Source of the DNA: Magnetospira sp. QH-2
GTDB lineage: Bacteria > Pseudomonadota > Alphaproteobacteria > Rhodospirillales > Magnetospiraceae
DNA length: 64,000 nt
Assembly: GCF_000968135.1 (NCBI RefSeq)
Contig: NZ_FO538765.1
Coordinates: 3,298,001 to 3,362,000 of the forward strand
Direction of reading: 5' to 3'
The notes below the pieces were generated by a model. It was not told the origin of the DNA, searched no databases, and worked only from the letters and a program-made list of their open reading frames with translations. Shown piece after piece: positions 34,601-44,912 of the stretch (within the stretch, counting starts at the first letter, position 1; the number at the start of each line of letters is the position of its first letter). Position numbers and translations under genes: made by a program.

Positions 34601-35622
34601 GGCAGGTTCTCCCGCAAGATGACCTCTACCCGCGGCATTACCGGGCTGACCATGCCGCCCCGGGTATGGTGATCAAATAGCAGGCGCAGCGCTTCCGCCG
34701 CCTCGTAATAGGGATTTTGGTCGAGAATGGCGTCGATGGTGCCATCGATCAGCCGGGGGCGGGTGTATTTATGCAAATCGTGCCCGATCACCACCAGATC
34801 CCGTCCGCTCGCCTTGACCGCATCGGCAACGCCCCGGATTCCGGCACCGATGCAATAGATTCCGCGCAGTTCCTCGTGCTCGGCCAGGATGCCCGAGGTG
34901 GCCCGGTGAGCCTCTTCGAAATGGTCGTGGGCCTCCCAGCGGCCCAGTATTTCCAATTGTGGAAAGTGCTCGCGCAGGGCATCGCTGAAACCCAGTTCCC
35001 GTTCCTGATGATCCCGGTAAGACAGATTGAGACTGCCTTCCACCACCGCCACGAGACCGCCCCTGGAACCGAGAAAGCGCCCCATGAGATACCCCGCCGT
35101 GCGCCCGGCGCTGCGATTGTTCAAACCCACGTATCCGATGGCCAAGGACCCCGACAGATTGGCAACCAGGGTGACCACCGGAACCCCGGCCTCGGTCACA
35201 TCGTTCACCGCTTCCCGCACGACGGGGTTTTCCAAGGCGACGATGGCCAGGCCGTCGGATTTCGCCGCCACCCGACGTATGGAGTCGGCCAGCACTTGCG
35301 GATCAAATCCTTCGATACGATGGCAATAGACGGTCACGCCTTCTTCGGCCATGGATCGACCCGCGGCCAGGACGCCCTCTTCGAGCAGCGACATGAAGGT
35401 ATTGGGGCCGCCGGGCAGGATGAAATCGAACCGTAGCGCCCCACGAGTCATTTCCACGCCATTGAACCCCGCTTGCCCCTCGAGCGCATGGATGGCGTCC
35501 CAGACTCGTTTCGAAGTGCGCTCGCTCACGCCAGGGCGTCCATTCAAGACCCGATCGACGGTGGCGATTCCCACACCGGCTTCGCGGGCAATATCGGTCT
35601 GACGCACTTTAGCGCGGGGCAA
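34597..35622 (-). CDS. LacI-family transcriptional regulator of the xylose locus
   Basis: A 341-residue LacI/GalR regulator. The N-terminal helix-turn-helix and hinge read TDIAREAGVGIATVDRVLNG and RPGVSERT, and a periplasmic-binding-like effector domain covers about 65-340. It is divergent from xylB, with 307 bp of intergenic DNA carrying inverted-repeat operators. It is translationally coupled to the Gfo/Idh gene. By position it should control the xylBA-xylFHG transcript and its own operon, with a pentose as inducer; this is inference. Confidence 0.88.
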   Translation of the reverse strand: MPRAKVRQTDIAREAGVGIATVDRVLNGRPGVSERTSKRVWDAIHALEGQAGFNGVEMTRGALRFDFILPGGPNTFMSLLEEGVLAAGRSMAEEGVTVYCHRIEGFDPQVLADSIRRVAAKSDGLAIVALENPVVREAVNDVTEAGVPVVTLVANLSGSLAIGYVGLNNRSAGRTAGYLMGRFLGSRGGLVAVVEGSLNLSYRDHQERELGFSDALREHFPQLEILGRWEAHDHFEEAHRATSGILAEHEELRGIYCIGAGIRGVADAVKASGRDLVVIGHDLHKYTRPRLIDGTIDAILDQNPYYEAAEALRLLFDHHTRGGMVSPVMPRVEVILRENLP

Positions 35623-35698
35623 GACAGCGGTCCTTCAAATGATCAATCGAGTCGCTCATGATGAGTCACAGTACCTCGAATTGAGACGGAAATCAATC

Positions 35699-35822
35699 CA
35701 TCAAAACCAATCAAATACCATCAAACTCGCCTCATTTATTAGATAAACATAATTGATATTTATGGAATAATGTGGACAATCAAGGGGTTACCAATAGATG
35801 ATGGGTTGGATTGGTTTTGATG
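35699..35822. promoter_or_regulatory. Paired inverted operator-like sites in the divergent xyl promoter region
   Basis: CATCAAAACCAATC (35699-35712) recurs as its exact reverse complement GATTGGTTTTGATG (35809-35822), 96 bp apart. A second inverted pair, GATGATGG (35797-35804) and CCATCATC (35852-35859), lies next to it. The 307-bp region is AT-rich and holds no gene. Two distant arms of this kind suit looping by a tetrameric LacI-type regulator. Confidence 0.55.
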
Positions 35823-35929
35823 TGCTTTGTAGTTGACCATTGATGAATTGTCCATCATCATAAAGGGGCCTGCAATGTGGCGAGTCTCAATTACCGATTT
35901 ATCGGCCAGGCAAGCAAGGAAACCGAAGG

Positions 35930-37402
35930 GTGTATTTGGGATTAGATATCGGCACTTCGGGGGTCAAGGCCGTTTTGGTGGATGGGGACCAATCCATCCT
36001 CGCCGAGGCCTCCACACCGCTGAGGGTCGAGCGCCCCCACCCGCAATGGTCAGAGCAAGACCCTCACGGTTGGTGGACAGCGGTCGAAGGGGCGGTCACC
36101 AAGCTGCGGACCAGCCACCCCACGGAGATATCCGGCGTCCAAGGAATCGGCCTTTCAGGTCAGATGCATGGGGCAACCTTGCTGGACAAGGATCATACTG
36201 TTTTGCGTCCGGCCATCCTGTGGAATGACGGACGCTGTGGCGATCAGTGCAAGACCCTGGAGGCCCGGGTAACCGACAGCCGCACCCTCACCGGCAACCT
36301 GGCCATGCCGGGATTCACCGCCCCGAAACTGTTGTGGGTGGCCGAGCACGAACCGGAAATCTTCGCCAAAGTCGCGCTGGTACTGCTGCCCAAGGACTAT
36401 GTGCGGCTCCGCATGACCGGTGAGGCCGTTTCCGAAATGTCGGATGCCGCCGGGACCTTGTGGCTGGACGTGGCGGCGCGGGATTGGTCGGATTCCATGC
36501 TCGCAGCCTGTGGTCTCACCCGCGATCACATGCCCCGTCTGATCGAGGGCAGCCAGTCGTCCGGCACGTTGCGCCCCGACATTGCCGAGACCTGGGGCAT
36601 GAGCCCTCATGTGGTGGTCGCGGGCGGTGCCGGAGACAATGCCGCCGGGGCCATTGGCATCGGCGCCGTGGCCCCGGGCCGAGCGTTCCTGTCTCTGGGC
36701 ACCTCCGGCGTCTACTTTCTTTCCAATGCCTCCTATAGTCCCAATCCGGCCCTGGGCGTCCACGCCTTTTGCCATTGCCTGCCCGAGACCTGGCACCAGA
36801 TGAGTGTCATCCTCAGTGCGGCCTCCTGCCTGTCTTGGGTGACCCGCCTGACCGGTCACGACAACGAGGCCGCCCTCCTTGAGGAGATCGCGCGAGACCC
36901 GGGTCCTGACTCGGATTTGGTCTTTCTGCCTTATCTTTCCGGCGAGCGCACACCGCTCAACGATCCCAATGCCCAAGGTGTGTTCTTCGGCCTCAGCCAC
37001 GATACCCGCCCGGCGACCCTGGGCAGGGCCGTATTGGAAGGCGTTGCCTTTGCCCTGGCCGATGGACAGGACGCGTTGGGTGTGAATGGAACCGGCATCG
37101 AGAGCATTTCGGTCATTGGCGGCGGCGCGCGCTCCGACCTATGGGGAGACATTCTCGCAGCTACCCTGGATCAGCACCTGACCTATCACGTCTCAGGCGA
37201 AGTTGGCCCCGCGTTCGGCGCGGCACGGCTTGGGCGCCTGGCGGTCACAAATGAAGATCCCATCACTCTTTGCACGGCGCCCGCCGTCCTGCGGACGGTC
37301 ACACCCGATCCCACCCTGGCCGAAGCCCTGGCTCCCAAAAGAGAGCGCTTCCGCCGCCTGTATCCTCTTCTCAAGGAAGAATTCGCCCGGAGGCCCGCAT
37401 GA
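35930..37402 (+). CDS. xylB: Xylulokinase
   Basis: A 490-residue FGGY-family kinase that phosphorylates D-xylulose. The N-terminus [29 protein letters not shown] with the substrate-contacting [22 protein letters not shown] and the ATP-site [15 protein letters not shown] all match XylB. The start is GTG at 35930, because the preceding ATG at 35875, with a better ribosome site, is in another frame. xylA follows with an ATGA overlap. Confidence 0.95.
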   Translation: MYLGLDIGTSGVKAVLVDGDQSILAEASTPLRVERPHPQWSEQDPHGWWTAVEGAVTKLRTSHPTEISGVQGIGLSGQMHGATLLDKDHTVLRPAILWNDGRCGDQCKTLEARVTDSRTLTGNLAMPGFTAPKLLWVAEHEPEIFAKVALVLLPKDYVRLRMTGEAVSEMSDAAGTLWLDVAARDWSDSMLAACGLTRDHMPRLIEGSQSSGTLRPDIAETWGMSPHVVVAGGAGDNAAGAIGIGAVAPGRAFLSLGTSGVYFLSNASYSPNPALGVHAFCHCLPETWHQMSVILSAASCLSWVTRLTGHDNEAALLEEIARDPGPDSDLVFLPYLSGERTPLNDPNAQGVFFGLSHDTRPATLGRAVLEGVAFALADGQDALGVNGTGIESISVIGGGARSDLWGDILAATLDQHLTYHVSGEVGPAFGAARLGRLAVTNEDPITLCTAPAVLRTVTPDPTLAEALAPKRERFRRLYPLLKEEFARRPA

Positions 37403-38709
37403 GCTACTTCAGTCAAATTCCCAAGATCGTCCATGAAGGCCCCGACAGCGACAACCCTCTGGCCTTCCGCTGGTACGACCCGGACCGCCTGGTCATGGGG
37501 AAGCGCATGGAAGATCACCTACGCTTCGCTGTCTGCTATTGGCATACCTTCTGCGGCACCGGCCTTGATCCGTTTGGCGGCGATACCTTTGAACGCCCCT
37601 GGTTCGGCGCGGGCGACTCCATGGCCCTGGCCCGCCTCAAAGCCGAAGCGGCGTTCGACCTGTTTGATATTCTGGGCCAGCCTTTTTTCAGCTTTCATGA
37701 TCGGGACATCGCGCCGGAGGGAACCACCTTGGCCGAGTCCAATGCCAACGTGAATGCCATCGCCGATCTGTTTGCCGACAAGATGCGAGACCGCCCGACC
37801 CGTCTTCTTTGGGGCACGGCCAATCTGTTTTCCAACCGGCGCTTCATGGCCGGTGCGGCCACCAATCCGGACCCGGACGTGTTCGCCTATGCAGCGGCAC
37901 AGGTCAAAAACGCCATGGATGTCACCCATCGCCTAGGCGGTGCCAACTATGTGCTGTGGGGCGGTCGCGAAGGCTACGAAACCCTGATCAACACCAATAT
38001 GGGTCAGGAATTGGATCAGATGGGCCGGTTCCTCAATCTGGTGGTCGAATACAAGCACAAGATCGGCTTCCAAGGCGCCATCTTGATCGAACCCAAGCCT
38101 CAGGAACCCACCAAGCATCAATACGATTTCGACGTGGCGACGGTCTACGGTTTCCTCCAGCGCTATGGCCTTGAGAATGAGGTGAAAATGAACATCGAGG
38201 TGGGTCACGCGGTCCTCGCCGGGCATAGCTTCGAGCATGAAATCGAGACCGCGAACGCCCTGGGTCTCCTTGGCTCCATCGATGCCAACCGAAACGACTA
38301 TCAGTCCGGCTGGGACACCGACCAGTTCCCGATGAATCATCCAGAGATGGCACTGGCCTACTATTTCATCTTGCAAGGCGGCGGCTTCACCACCGGCGGC
38401 ACGAACTTCGATTCCAAGCTGCGGCGCCAATCCCTCAATGCCGAGGATCTGGTGATCGCCCATGTGGGCGGCATGGATACCTGCGCCCGGGCCCTGTTGG
38501 CCGCCGCCGCCATGATCGAAGAAGGCGGTCTGGCCCAAGCCCTTGAGGACCGTTATGCCAAATGGCAACTGCCGGAAGCCCGGAAGATTCTAGGTGGCGA
38601 GTACGATCTGGCGGATATCGCCGACTATGTGGCGCGGGCCAATATCAATCCGCACCCAGTTTCGGGCCGCCAGGAAGCTTTGGAAGTCCATATCAACCGG
38701 TTTATGTGA
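37399..38709 (+). CDS. xylA: Xylose isomerase
   Basis: A 436-residue class II xylose isomerase converting D-xylose to D-xylulose. It shows [12 protein letters not shown] with the catalytic His/Asp, [28 protein letters not shown], the metal-binding [15 protein letters not shown], and [20 protein letters not shown]. The length is normal for the class. The start at 37399 overlaps xylB, so the pair is translationally coupled. Confidence 0.98.
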   Translation: MSYFSQIPKIVHEGPDSDNPLAFRWYDPDRLVMGKRMEDHLRFAVCYWHTFCGTGLDPFGGDTFERPWFGAGDSMALARLKAEAAFDLFDILGQPFFSFHDRDIAPEGTTLAESNANVNAIADLFADKMRDRPTRLLWGTANLFSNRRFMAGAATNPDPDVFAYAAAQVKNAMDVTHRLGGANYVLWGGREGYETLINTNMGQELDQMGRFLNLVVEYKHKIGFQGAILIEPKPQEPTKHQYDFDVATVYGFLQRYGLENEVKMNIEVGHAVLAGHSFEHEIETANALGLLGSIDANRNDYQSGWDTDQFPMNHPEMALAYYFILQGGGFTTGGTNFDSKLRRQSLNAEDLVIAHVGGMDTCARALLAAAAMIEEGGLAQALEDRYAKWQLPEARKILGGEYDLADIADYVARANINPHPVSGRQEALEVHINRFM

Positions 38710-38716
38710 GGTCGGC

Positions 38717-40093
38717 ATGAGACCTGTTCCGCTCCCTCCCCTATGGATGGCCCTCGTTATTTTGGCGATGGGCAGTCTGCCTGCAACGGCAGCGGTCATC
38801 GGGGATGAGCGGGTGGTGACCGCCCCCCTGACCCGGGACCAGGCGGCCGCCATGCCCATCGAACAACTGGTGGCGCGTGGCCGTGCGCTGTTTTCCGCCA
38901 AATTTTCCTCCCTGGACGGAGCCGGGCGTCCGGCGGCGACGGGGGCCATCGTGCCGACCGTCGCCGAACCGGGTGTTCTGCCCCGTTTCTTCCGGACGGC
39001 GGGGGCCGATTCCAATGCCTGTCGAGGCTGCCACAATGATCCGGTGGCCGGGGGAGCCGGAGAATTCGTCGCCAATGCCTTTGTCTCCGAGGGCTTCCAA
39101 GACGCCGATTTCGATACGGTCGATGCGCAATTCTCCAACGAGCGCGGCACCCCCGCGCTGCATGGCAGTGGGCTGGTGGAACTGCTGGCCCGGGAGATGA
39201 CCGGCGAATTGCGGGCCCAACGCCTGGACGGTGCCCAACAGGCCCGTCGGTCGGGGCAACCGGTAACGATCCCCTTGAAGGCCAAAGGTGTTTCTTTCGG
39301 ATCCCTGACCATCGCGCCGGACGGCTTTGTCGATTTCAGCGAGTTGGAGGGCATCGACCAGGACCTGATCGTCCGGCCCTTCAGTCAAAAGGGTGTCTTC
39401 ACCTCCTTGCGCCAGTTCACCGTCAATGCGTTGAACGCCCACCACGGCATGCAGGCGACGGAGCGCTTCGGCCCCCGCTATACCGACAGCGAGGACTTCG
39501 ACAAGGATGGTGTGGTTCGAGAAATGAGCGAAGGAGACGTGACCGCGCTGGTCGCTTTCCAAGCCACTTTGCCGCCACCAAAGGCTTCGAGCGGCGACGG
39601 CTTGGCACTGTTGAAGGATCTCGGCTGCGCGACCTGCCATATTCCGACCCTGCCCCTGGACTCGACCCGCTTTAGCGAGCCCAATCCGTTCAACCCGGCA
39701 GGCAATCTGCGCGGCGCGGAGACCGAGCCGGTGATCATCGACCTGGTCACCGCGGGTCTTGAGCGAGACGCCGAGGGCCGCGTTTTGGTGGCGCTGTTTT
39801 CAGATCTCAAGCGCCATCGCATCGCCGATGATGAACGCCCCCACTACGCCAACGAACTCCTCAGCCAGCGTTTTGTCAGTCGTGACGTATTTTTGACCGC
39901 TCGGTTGTGGGGTGTGGGCAGCACCGCCCCCTATGGCCATCGCGGCGATCTGACCACCCTGCACGAGGCAATCATCCATCATGGTGCCGAAGCCACCGAC
40001 TCCCGGCGCGCCTATGAAGCCTTGGGGGAACAGGATCGGCGCCGGGTGATCGGCTATTTGCAATCCCTGCGACTCGGGGGGGGATTGCCATGA
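38717..40093 (+). CDS. Dihaem peroxidase-like protein (DHOR family)
   Basis: A 458-residue exported protein: signal peptide MRPVPLPPLWMALVILAMGS up to about ATA, then two c-haem motifs, CRGCH near residue 100 and CATCH near residue 310. The C-terminal part (RLWGVGSTAPYGHRGDLTTLHEAIIHHGAEA) is the signature region of dihaem oxidoreductases annotated as putative thiol or cytochrome c peroxidases. It lies 7 bp after xylA and overlaps the CRTAC1-like gene by ATGA, so it is expressed with the xylose genes. Its substrate and its reason for being here are unknown. Confidence 0.8.
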   Translation: MRPVPLPPLWMALVILAMGSLPATAAVIGDERVVTAPLTRDQAAAMPIEQLVARGRALFSAKFSSLDGAGRPAATGAIVPTVAEPGVLPRFFRTAGADSNACRGCHNDPVAGGAGEFVANAFVSEGFQDADFDTVDAQFSNERGTPALHGSGLVELLAREMTGELRAQRLDGAQQARRSGQPVTIPLKAKGVSFGSLTIAPDGFVDFSELEGIDQDLIVRPFSQKGVFTSLRQFTVNALNAHHGMQATERFGPRYTDSEDFDKDGVVREMSEGDVTALVAFQATLPPPKASSGDGLALLKDLGCATCHIPTLPLDSTRFSEPNPFNPAGNLRGAETEPVIIDLVTAGLERDAEGRVLVALFSDLKRHRIADDERPHYANELLSQRFVSRDVFLTARLWGVGSTAPYGHRGDLTTLHEAIIHHGAEATDSRRAYEALGEQDRRRVIGYLQSLRLGGGLP

Positions 40094-41688
40094 TCAGGCG
40101 TCTGAGCCTTGCCATTGCCTTGCTTTATGCCGACCCGGCGGGCGCTCTTGACGCGCCGAAATATGCCAATGAAACCAAGTCCTCCGGCATCACCCATGTC
40201 TATGATGGGGGCTGGGAATTCTTTGTCGGTGGCGGACTGGCCACCTTCGACTGCAATGCCGACGGGCGGCCCGATATGTACATGGCGGGCGGAATCAATG
40301 CCGCCAAGCTATACCGCAACGTCAGCGCGGTGGGCGGCTCCTTGCGCTTCGAAGCCGTGCGTGATCCGGTGCTCGACCTGACCCAGGTCATCGGCGCCTA
40401 TCCCCTGAACGTGGATGGCGATGCGCACCAGGATTTGATGGTGTTGCGGGTGGGCGAGAATCATCTGCTGCGCGGCCTGGGCGATTGCCGGTTTGAAAAA
40501 GCCAATGATGGCTGGGCTTTTGATGGCGGCAAGGCCTGGTCCACCGCTTTCACCGCCCGCTGGGGCAACGGGGACGCCTGGCCAACCATTGCCGTGGGCA
40601 ACTATGTGGACCGGGACAAGCCGGGCTCGCCCTTCGGCACCTGTCACGACAACCACCTTTGGCGTCCGGCCAATGGGGCTTTTGGCCCGCCTGAGACTCT
40701 CGCTCCCGGCTATTGTTCCTTGTCGGCGCTGTTCAGCGATTGGAATAAAGATGGCAATCCCGATCTTCGGCTGACCAACGACCGGCAGTATTACCGGGGC
40801 GGCCAGGAGCAACTCTGGACCGTTCCATCCAAGGGTCGGTCCCGGGCCTTCTCGCGCCGCGACGGCTGGCGCAAGTTGACCATCTGGGGCATGGGCATCG
40901 CCACTCACGACATCAATGAAGATGGCTACCCGGACTATTTCCTGACCTCCATGGGCGATAACAAGCTGCGGGTCCTGACCCGGGGTGCCGATCAGCCCAG
41001 CTACGGCGACGAGGCCGGCAAGCGTGGCATGACCGCCCATCGCCCCTATGCCGGAGGCAGTGTACATCCGTCGACGGCTTGGCACGCCGCCTTTGCCGAC
41101 GTCAATAACGACAGCTTCACCGATTTGTTCATCGCCAAGGGCAATGTGGAAGCCATGCCCGATTTCGCCGCCGAGGACCCCAATAACTTGCTGCTCGGCC
41201 ATCCGGACGGACGCTTCACCGAGGCCGCCCCCGAAGCCGGAATTGTCACCTTCGCCAAGGCGCGGGGCGCCTCGGTGGCCGATTTCAATCTCGATGGCCT
41301 GCCGGATCTGGTGGTGGTCAACCGCAAAGGGCCCGCTGAGGTCTGGCGCAACGTCGGACGCGGTACCGCCGAAAAACCGGTCCCCATGGGCAATTGGTTA
41401 CAGATCCGGCTGGATCAGGACGGCGGTAACCGCCACGGGGTAGGCGCCTGGATCGAGGTTCGGATCGGGGCGCGGACCTTGCGCCGTGAAGTGACCATCG
41501 GCGGCGGTCATGCCTCCGGCCAAACGGGCTGGATCCATTTCGGCACCGGTGTCGCCGAGCGGGCCCGCGTGCGGGTCAAATGGCCAAATGGGGAATGGAG
41601 CGACTGGATCCGTCTTTACACCAATCAATTCGCCAAGATCGTGCGCGGCCAAAGCCTGGCACGGGTTTGGCTGCCGCCGGAGGGATAA
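40090..41688 (+). CDS. CRTAC1/ASPIC-UnbV protein with FG-GAP repeats
   Basis: A 532-residue exported protein with a short signal peptide (to about residue 20). Several FG-GAP/VCBS calcium-binding repeats are seen as FDCNADGRPDMYMAGG, DWNKDGNPDLRLTN, INEDGYPDYFLTS, VNNDSFTDLFIA and FNLDGLPDLVVVN. A C-terminal ASPIC/UnbV domain ends with GNWLQIRLDQ and an RVKWPNGEW strand. It forms a beta-propeller of extracytoplasmic type. It is coupled to the dihaem gene by ATGA overlap and probably works with it in the periplasm. Confidence 0.85.
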   Translation: MIRRLSLAIALLYADPAGALDAPKYANETKSSGITHVYDGGWEFFVGGGLATFDCNADGRPDMYMAGGINAAKLYRNVSAVGGSLRFEAVRDPVLDLTQVIGAYPLNVDGDAHQDLMVLRVGENHLLRGLGDCRFEKANDGWAFDGGKAWSTAFTARWGNGDAWPTIAVGNYVDRDKPGSPFGTCHDNHLWRPANGAFGPPETLAPGYCSLSALFSDWNKDGNPDLRLTNDRQYYRGGQEQLWTVPSKGRSRAFSRRDGWRKLTIWGMGIATHDINEDGYPDYFLTSMGDNKLRVLTRGADQPSYGDEAGKRGMTAHRPYAGGSVHPSTAWHAAFADVNNDSFTDLFIAKGNVEAMPDFAAEDPNNLLLGHPDGRFTEAAPEAGIVTFAKARGASVADFNLDGLPDLVVVNRKGPAEVWRNVGRGTAEKPVPMGNWLQIRLDQDGGNRHGVGAWIEVRIGARTLRREVTIGGGHASGQTGWIHFGTGVAERARVRVKWPNGEWSDWIRLYTNQFAKIVRGQSLARVWLPPEG

Positions 41689-41778
41689 ATCGACCCTTTT
41701 GTTTCCCAAAAGCGGCTTCCGCCACCAACAAGAATAAAACGTATCAAACATAATCTTGCATAGGAGAGGACTAAGATC

Positions 41779-42816
41779 ATGAGAGGACTGAAACTGCTTT
41801 CCACCGCCCTATTGGGCATGGCGACAGCCGTGGCCTTTACGGGCATCGCCGCCGCCGCCGACCTGATTGTCGGCGTCAGCTGGTCCAACTTCCAAGAAGA
41901 ACGTTGGAAAACCGATGAAGCCGCCATGAAATCCGCCCTATCGGCGGGTGGCGCCAAATATATCAGTTCCGACGCCGGAGGTTCGGCGGAGAAACAATTG
42001 GCGGATGTTGAGAGCCTGATCGCCCGGGGCGCCCAGGCGCTCATCGTGCTGGCCTGGGACTCCGATGCGGTCTTGCCCGCCATCGCCAAGGCCCAAGCCG
42101 AGGGTATTCCCGTGCTCGGCTATGACCGCCTGATCGAAGCGCCGGGCGTGTTCTACCTGACCTTCGACAACGTCGAAGTGGGCCGCATGCAGGCCCGGGC
42201 CGTCTATGCGGTGCAACCCAAGGGCAACTATGTCTTTATCAAGGGAGCGTCCACTGATCCCAATGCGGACTTCCTGCATGGCGGACAAGTTGAAGTGCTC
42301 AAGGATGCCATTGCCCGGGGTGACATCAAAATCGTCGGCGAACAATACACCGACGGCTGGAAGCCGGAGAACGCCCAACGCAACATGGAACAGATCCTGA
42401 CCGCCAATAACAACAAGGTGGACGCGGTCGTTGCCTCCAATGACGGCACCGCTGGTGGCGTGGTGGCGGCGCTGACGTCGCAGGGCATGGAAGGCATTCC
42501 GGTGTCCGGCCAGGACGGCGATCACGCGGCCCTGAACCGCGTGGCGCGTGGTTGGCAGACGGTTTCGGTCTGGAAGGATGCCCGCGAACTGGGCAAGGCC
42601 GCCGGTACAGCCGCCTTGCACTTGGCCAAGGGTGAGATGGTCCCCGGCTCGATCAAATGGAATGGGGGTGCCAAGGGTATCGAAATGGATGCCATCTTGT
42701 TGCCGCCGGTTCCGGTGACTCATGATAAACTGAACCTGGTGATTGATGCGGGTTGGGTTTCCAAGGCCGTGGTCTGCCAAGGCGTGACCATGAATGTCCC
42801 GGCCGCCTGCAAATGA
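41779..42816 (+). CDS. xylF: Sugar ABC transporter substrate-binding protein, XylF-like
   Basis: A 345-residue periplasmic sugar-binding protein with a signal peptide (to about AAAA at residue 28). Family features are LIVGVSWSNFQEERWKTDEA, the hinge region VPVLGYDRLI-like IPVLGYDRLIEA, VVASNDGTAGGVVAAL and GQDGDHAALNRV, close to D-xylose-binding XylF. The RBS AGGAGAGGA precedes the ATG. It begins the import operon after a 90-bp gap. A strong hairpin separates it from the permease gene. Confidence 0.92.
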   Translation: MRGLKLLSTALLGMATAVAFTGIAAAADLIVGVSWSNFQEERWKTDEAAMKSALSAGGAKYISSDAGGSAEKQLADVESLIARGAQALIVLAWDSDAVLPAIAKAQAEGIPVLGYDRLIEAPGVFYLTFDNVEVGRMQARAVYAVQPKGNYVFIKGASTDPNADFLHGGQVEVLKDAIARGDIKIVGEQYTDGWKPENAQRNMEQILTANNNKVDAVVASNDGTAGGVVAALTSQGMEGIPVSGQDGDHAALNRVARGWQTVSVWKDARELGKAAGTAALHLAKGEMVPGSIKWNGGAKGIEMDAILLPPVPVTHDKLNLVIDAGWVSKAVVCQGVTMNVPAACK

Positions 42817-42832
42817 GGTGAATAGCTGATCT

Positions 42833-42865
42833 GGGCGCGGGGCGCCATTGGCCGTCCCCGCGCCC
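42833..42865 (+). terminator. Hairpin between xylF and xylH
   Basis: GGGCGCGGGG and CCCCGCGCCC form a 10-bp perfect stem with a 13-nt loop, followed by AACAAAAAAAC rather than a T-run. It probably stabilises the xylF mRNA or attenuates read-through so that the binding protein is made in excess over the membrane parts. Confidence 0.65.
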
Positions 42866-42897
42866 AACAAAAAAACAATGACTGGGAGGAAACCGCC

Positions 42898-44130
42898 ATG
42901 ACGGAATCAAGCGGAGCAGGCCAACCCAAAGCCGAACCGGCCTGGGCCTCCTTCCTGAAGATGGCCGAAATCGACACCCGTATGGTCGCCATGGTCGCGG
43001 TCCTTGTGGCTGTCTGGTTCGGGCTGCACCTGATGACCGACGGTATCTTTTTGACGGCGCGCAATCTGTATAATCTGGCCGTCCAAAGCTCCGTGGTGGG
43101 GATCATGGCCACCGGCATGGTGCTGGTCATCGTCGCCCGTCACATCGATTTGTCGGTGGGCTCGGTGATGGGTTTCACCGGCATGATCATTGCCTGGCTG
43201 CAAGTGGATGTATTCCCCATCGGCACCGCCTGGAACTGGCCCAGCACTATTATTCTGGGCTTGATCATGGGCGGAGTCATCGGAGCCTTTAATGGCTATT
43301 GGGTCGCCTATCGCGGCATTCCCGCTTTTGTCGTCACCCTGGGTGGGCTGTTGATGTTCCGCGGTGGCGCCTTCCTGGTCACCGACGGTCGCACCGTCGC
43401 CCCCATGGATCCCACCTATCAATTGCTTGGCGGCGGTATTGATGGTTCCATCGGCCCCACCTGGAGCTGGATATTCGGGCTGGTGGCCATCGGATTGGTG
43501 GCTTTCTTAGCCTGGCAAAACCGGCAGAGCCGCCTCAAACACGGATTCCCAACCAAGCCCGTGGTGGTCGAGTGGGTCATGGTGGCCATCTGGGCGGTGC
43601 TGATTGTCGGCTTCGTCTTGGTGATGAATTCCTATACCAAGCCCCGCAGCGATATCCCGCGCGGCATCCCGGTGCCGGTCCTGATTCTCATCGCCGTGGT
43701 GGTGGGCATGAGCCTGATTTCCAAAATCACCCGCTTCGGACGCTATGTGTTCGCCATGGGCGGCAATCCCCGGGCGGCGGAATTGTCCGGCATCGACGTC
43801 AAAAAGACCACCATGATGATCTTTATGATCATGGGCGTTCTCTGTGGCATTGCCGCCGTGATCACCACCGCGCGGCTGAACGCCGGGGCCAATTCCATGG
43901 GCATGCTGGCCGAACTCTCGGTGATCGCCGCGGCGGTCATCGGTGGCACGTCGCTGGCAGGCGGCGTGGGCTCCATCGCCGGAGCGATTCTTGGCGCAGT
44001 GATCATGCAGAGCCTGGAAAACGGCATGGTGTTGATGGGGGTCTCCAGCGCCATGCGGCAGGTCATCATCGGACTGGTGCTGATTCTCGCCGTCTGGTTC
44101 GACACCATGTACAAAAAAAATCAGCGCTGA
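42898..44130 (+). CDS. xylH: Sugar ABC transporter permease, XylH-like
   Basis: A 410-residue integral membrane permease with about ten hydrophobic segments and the conserved RbsC/XylH features [30 protein letters not shown] and [19 protein letters not shown]. The long central segment (about 195-255), with a hydrophilic loop, is typical of XylH rather than RbsC. The ribosome site GGGAGGAAA precedes the ATG. The ATPase gene follows 11 bp later. Confidence 0.93.
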   Translation: MTESSGAGQPKAEPAWASFLKMAEIDTRMVAMVAVLVAVWFGLHLMTDGIFLTARNLYNLAVQSSVVGIMATGMVLVIVARHIDLSVGSVMGFTGMIIAWLQVDVFPIGTAWNWPSTIILGLIMGGVIGAFNGYWVAYRGIPAFVVTLGGLLMFRGGAFLVTDGRTVAPMDPTYQLLGGGIDGSIGPTWSWIFGLVAIGLVAFLAWQNRQSRLKHGFPTKPVVVEWVMVAIWAVLIVGFVLVMNSYTKPRSDIPRGIPVPVLILIAVVVGMSLISKITRFGRYVFAMGGNPRAAELSGIDVKKTTMMIFMIMGVLCGIAAVITTARLNAGANSMGMLAELSVIAAAVIGGTSLAGGVGSIAGAILGAVIMQSLENGMVLMGVSSAMRQVIIGLVLILAVWFDTMYKKNQR

Positions 44131-44141
44131 GGAGAATGGAA

Positions 44142-44912
44142 ATGGACAAGACTCCTCTGGTCGAGATCAAGAACATCCACAAACGCTTCGGCGGTGTTCA
44201 CGCGGTCAAAGACGTCTCCATCGATTTGTACCCGGGTGAAGTGGTGGGCGTGCTGGGCCACAATGGCGCTGGCAAATCGGTTTTGATGTCCATGCTATCT
44301 GGCGCCCTGCCCCATGATGAAGGCGATATCTTGGTGCAGGGCAAGAAGGCGGAGATCGGAAATCCGCGCGATGCCCGCAAGTACGGCATCGAGACCATCT
44401 ATCAGACCCTGGCCCTGGCCGATAACCTCAACGCCCCGGCCAACCTGTTCCTGGGCCGGGAAATCCGCACCAAATGGGGCACGTTGGACGATGATTCCAT
44501 GGAGGCCGAGGCGCGGGAAATCCTTTATCGGCTGAATCCCAACTTCAAAAACATCAATGATCCGGTGATCAACATGTCCGGCGGCCAGCGCCAGGTGGTG
44601 GCCATTGGTCGGGCGATCTATTTCGATGCCCGCATCTTGATCATGGATGAACCGACAGCCGCCTTGGGACCATCCGAAACCGCCATGGTCGCCGATCTGA
44701 CCAAGCAACTGCGCTCCGAAGGCATCGGCATCTTCCTGATCAGCCACGACATGCATGATGTGTTCGATCTGTGCGATCGGGTCATGGTGATGAAAAACGG
44801 CCAAAGCGTCGGCCTGCATCCCATTGACGAAGTCACCAAGGACGATGTTCTCAGCCTGATTATCCTGGGGCAACTGCCCGCGGACTGGGAACCCAGAAAC
44901 AAGAGGGTGTGA
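44142..44912 (+). CDS. xylG: Sugar ABC transporter ATPase with a single nucleotide-binding domain
   Basis: A 256-residue ATPase with one nucleotide-binding domain: Walker A GHNGAGKS, the signature MSGGQRQ, Walker B ILIMDEPT and a switch His in LISHDMHD. Classical XylG/RbsA have two such domains in about 500 residues; this half-size form resembles FrcA-type ATPases and must act as a homodimer. The start at 44142 is preferred over 44136 because AGGAG is then at normal spacing. The TGA stop overlaps the ATG of the aldo/keto reductase by one base. The gene symbol follows the operon context. Confidence 0.85.
   Translation: MDKTPLVEIKNIHKRFGGVHAVKDVSIDLYPGEVVGVLGHNGAGKSVLMSMLSGALPHDEGDILVQGKKAEIGNPRDARKYGIETIYQTLALADNLNAPANLFLGREIRTKWGTLDDDSMEAEAREILYRLNPNFKNINDPVINMSGGQRQVVAIGRAIYFDARILIMDEPTAALGPSETAMVADLTKQLRSEGIGIFLISHDMHDVFDLCDRVMVMKNGQSVGLHPIDEVTKDDVLSLIILGQLPADWEPRNKRV

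Noticed and set aside
35875-35940. ATG with a good ribosome site (AAGGGG) just before xylB, as a leader peptide or alternative xylB start
   Set aside because: It is out of frame with xylB, whose N-terminus [12 protein letters not shown] begins at the GTG at 35930. The frame runs far into xylB, so a regulatory leader is not supported.
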